From Methanothrix sp. (GTDB lineage Archaea; Halobacteriota; Methanosarcinia; Methanotrichales; Methanotrichaceae): a stretch of DNA of 5,298 nucleotides. Made by a program: the position numbers and the translations under genes. The DNA is taken from assembly GCA_012798025.1 (NCBI GenBank), contig JAAZNX010000114.1, positions 1-5,298 on the forward strand, read 5' to 3'. The notes under the pieces were generated by a model, which was given only the letters and a program-made list of their open reading frames with translations, was not told the origin of the DNA and searched no databases. Below, piece after piece: positions 5,163-5,298 of the stretch. The first letter of the stretch is position 1, and every line of letters begins with the position of its first letter.

Positions 5163-5298
5163 ATGATATCAAAAATAGCCGTACTGATCTTGATGCTCCT
5201 CGCAATACCTTCGACGGCCTTTGCCCTGGAGCCAATTTATCTGGGCAGCGGCCACAGCGACCAGGCCATCAACCTCGATGCTGGAGCAAAGCAGCCCA
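5163..5298 (+). CDS. Secreted protein of unknown function, 3' partial
   Basis: The frame is open from the ATG to the window edge (45 complete codons). The product begins with a textbook Sec signal peptide: MISK, a hydrophobic core IAVLILMLLAIP, then STAFA, with likely cleavage after Ala21 (AFA|LEP). The mature start LEPIYLGSGHSDQAINLDAG does not reveal a family. Purine-rich AGGTG (5144-5148) and GGAG (5148-5151) lie 11-14 nt before the ATG, rather distant. An in-frame GTG at 5151 would add four residues (VTENM...) but sits within the same purine stretch. The ATG start gives the cleaner signal peptide, so I prefer it. The gene is divergent from the surface transglutaminase-like protein and shares its 101-nt promoter region, so joint regulation is possible. 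The rest of the gene lies outside the window. Confidence 0.75.
   Translation, partial: MISKIAVLILMLLAIPSTAFALEPIYLGSGHSDQAINLDAGAKQP

Noticed and set aside
1..5298. tRNA, rRNA, CRISPR array, insertion sequence or attachment site
   Set aside because: No cloverleaf, spaced direct repeats, transposase motif or terminal inverted repeats were seen on either strand.

Overview
The window looks like a chromosomal piece of a methanogenic euryarchaeon, most plausibly a member of Methanosarcinales related to Methanothrix/Methanosaeta. The basis is archaeal-type genes (ribosomal protein L21e, RNA polymerase stalk subunit Rpo4/RpoF, the archaeal DUF655 protein), a GGTGATC ribosome-binding site that matches the archaeal 16S 3' end, an AT-rich promoter island with TATA-like boxes, and a large surface protein with many N-glycosylation sequons. 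The genus is inference; no marker here fixes it.

Positions 1-1900 (+ strand) form a tight information-processing operon: the 3' part of rpl21e, then rpoF, a DUF655 gene and rsmA/ksgA. The junctions are TAG|ATG abutting (0 nt), a 5-nt gap, and a 4-nt ATGA overlap, which suggests one mRNA with translational coupling. The products are a ribosomal protein, a transcription subunit, a probable nucleic-acid-binding protein of unknown role and a 16S rRNA dimethyltransferase. This gene order is familiar from many euryarchaea.

Positions 1931-3082 (+) encode a complete 12-TM-type MFS transporter, 30 nt behind rsmA. It has its own strong Shine-Dalgarno sequence, so it may be a tail gene of the operon or separately expressed. 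It meets the next gene tail to tail across 20 nt, where a weak hairpin sits.

Positions 5061-3103 (- strand) encode the most interesting object: a 652-residue membrane protein with about seven N-terminal TM helices. An outward-facing part of about 430 residues follows, containing an Ig/PKD-like domain, a 16-cysteine disulfide-rich stretch with an internal CCxG...CxxxC repeat, and a transglutaminase-like (papain-fold) domain with a candidate Cys526/His566/Asp583 triad. The ectodomain is bracketed by two copies of the motif T-N-x-C-G-C-x-N. I do not recognise a characterised homologue.

Positions 5062-5162 are a short AT-rich divergent promoter region. From 5163 (+) to the window edge lies the start of a secreted protein with a clear signal peptide, truncated by the window. 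The divergent pairing with the surface enzyme hints at shared cell-envelope biology, but that is inference only.
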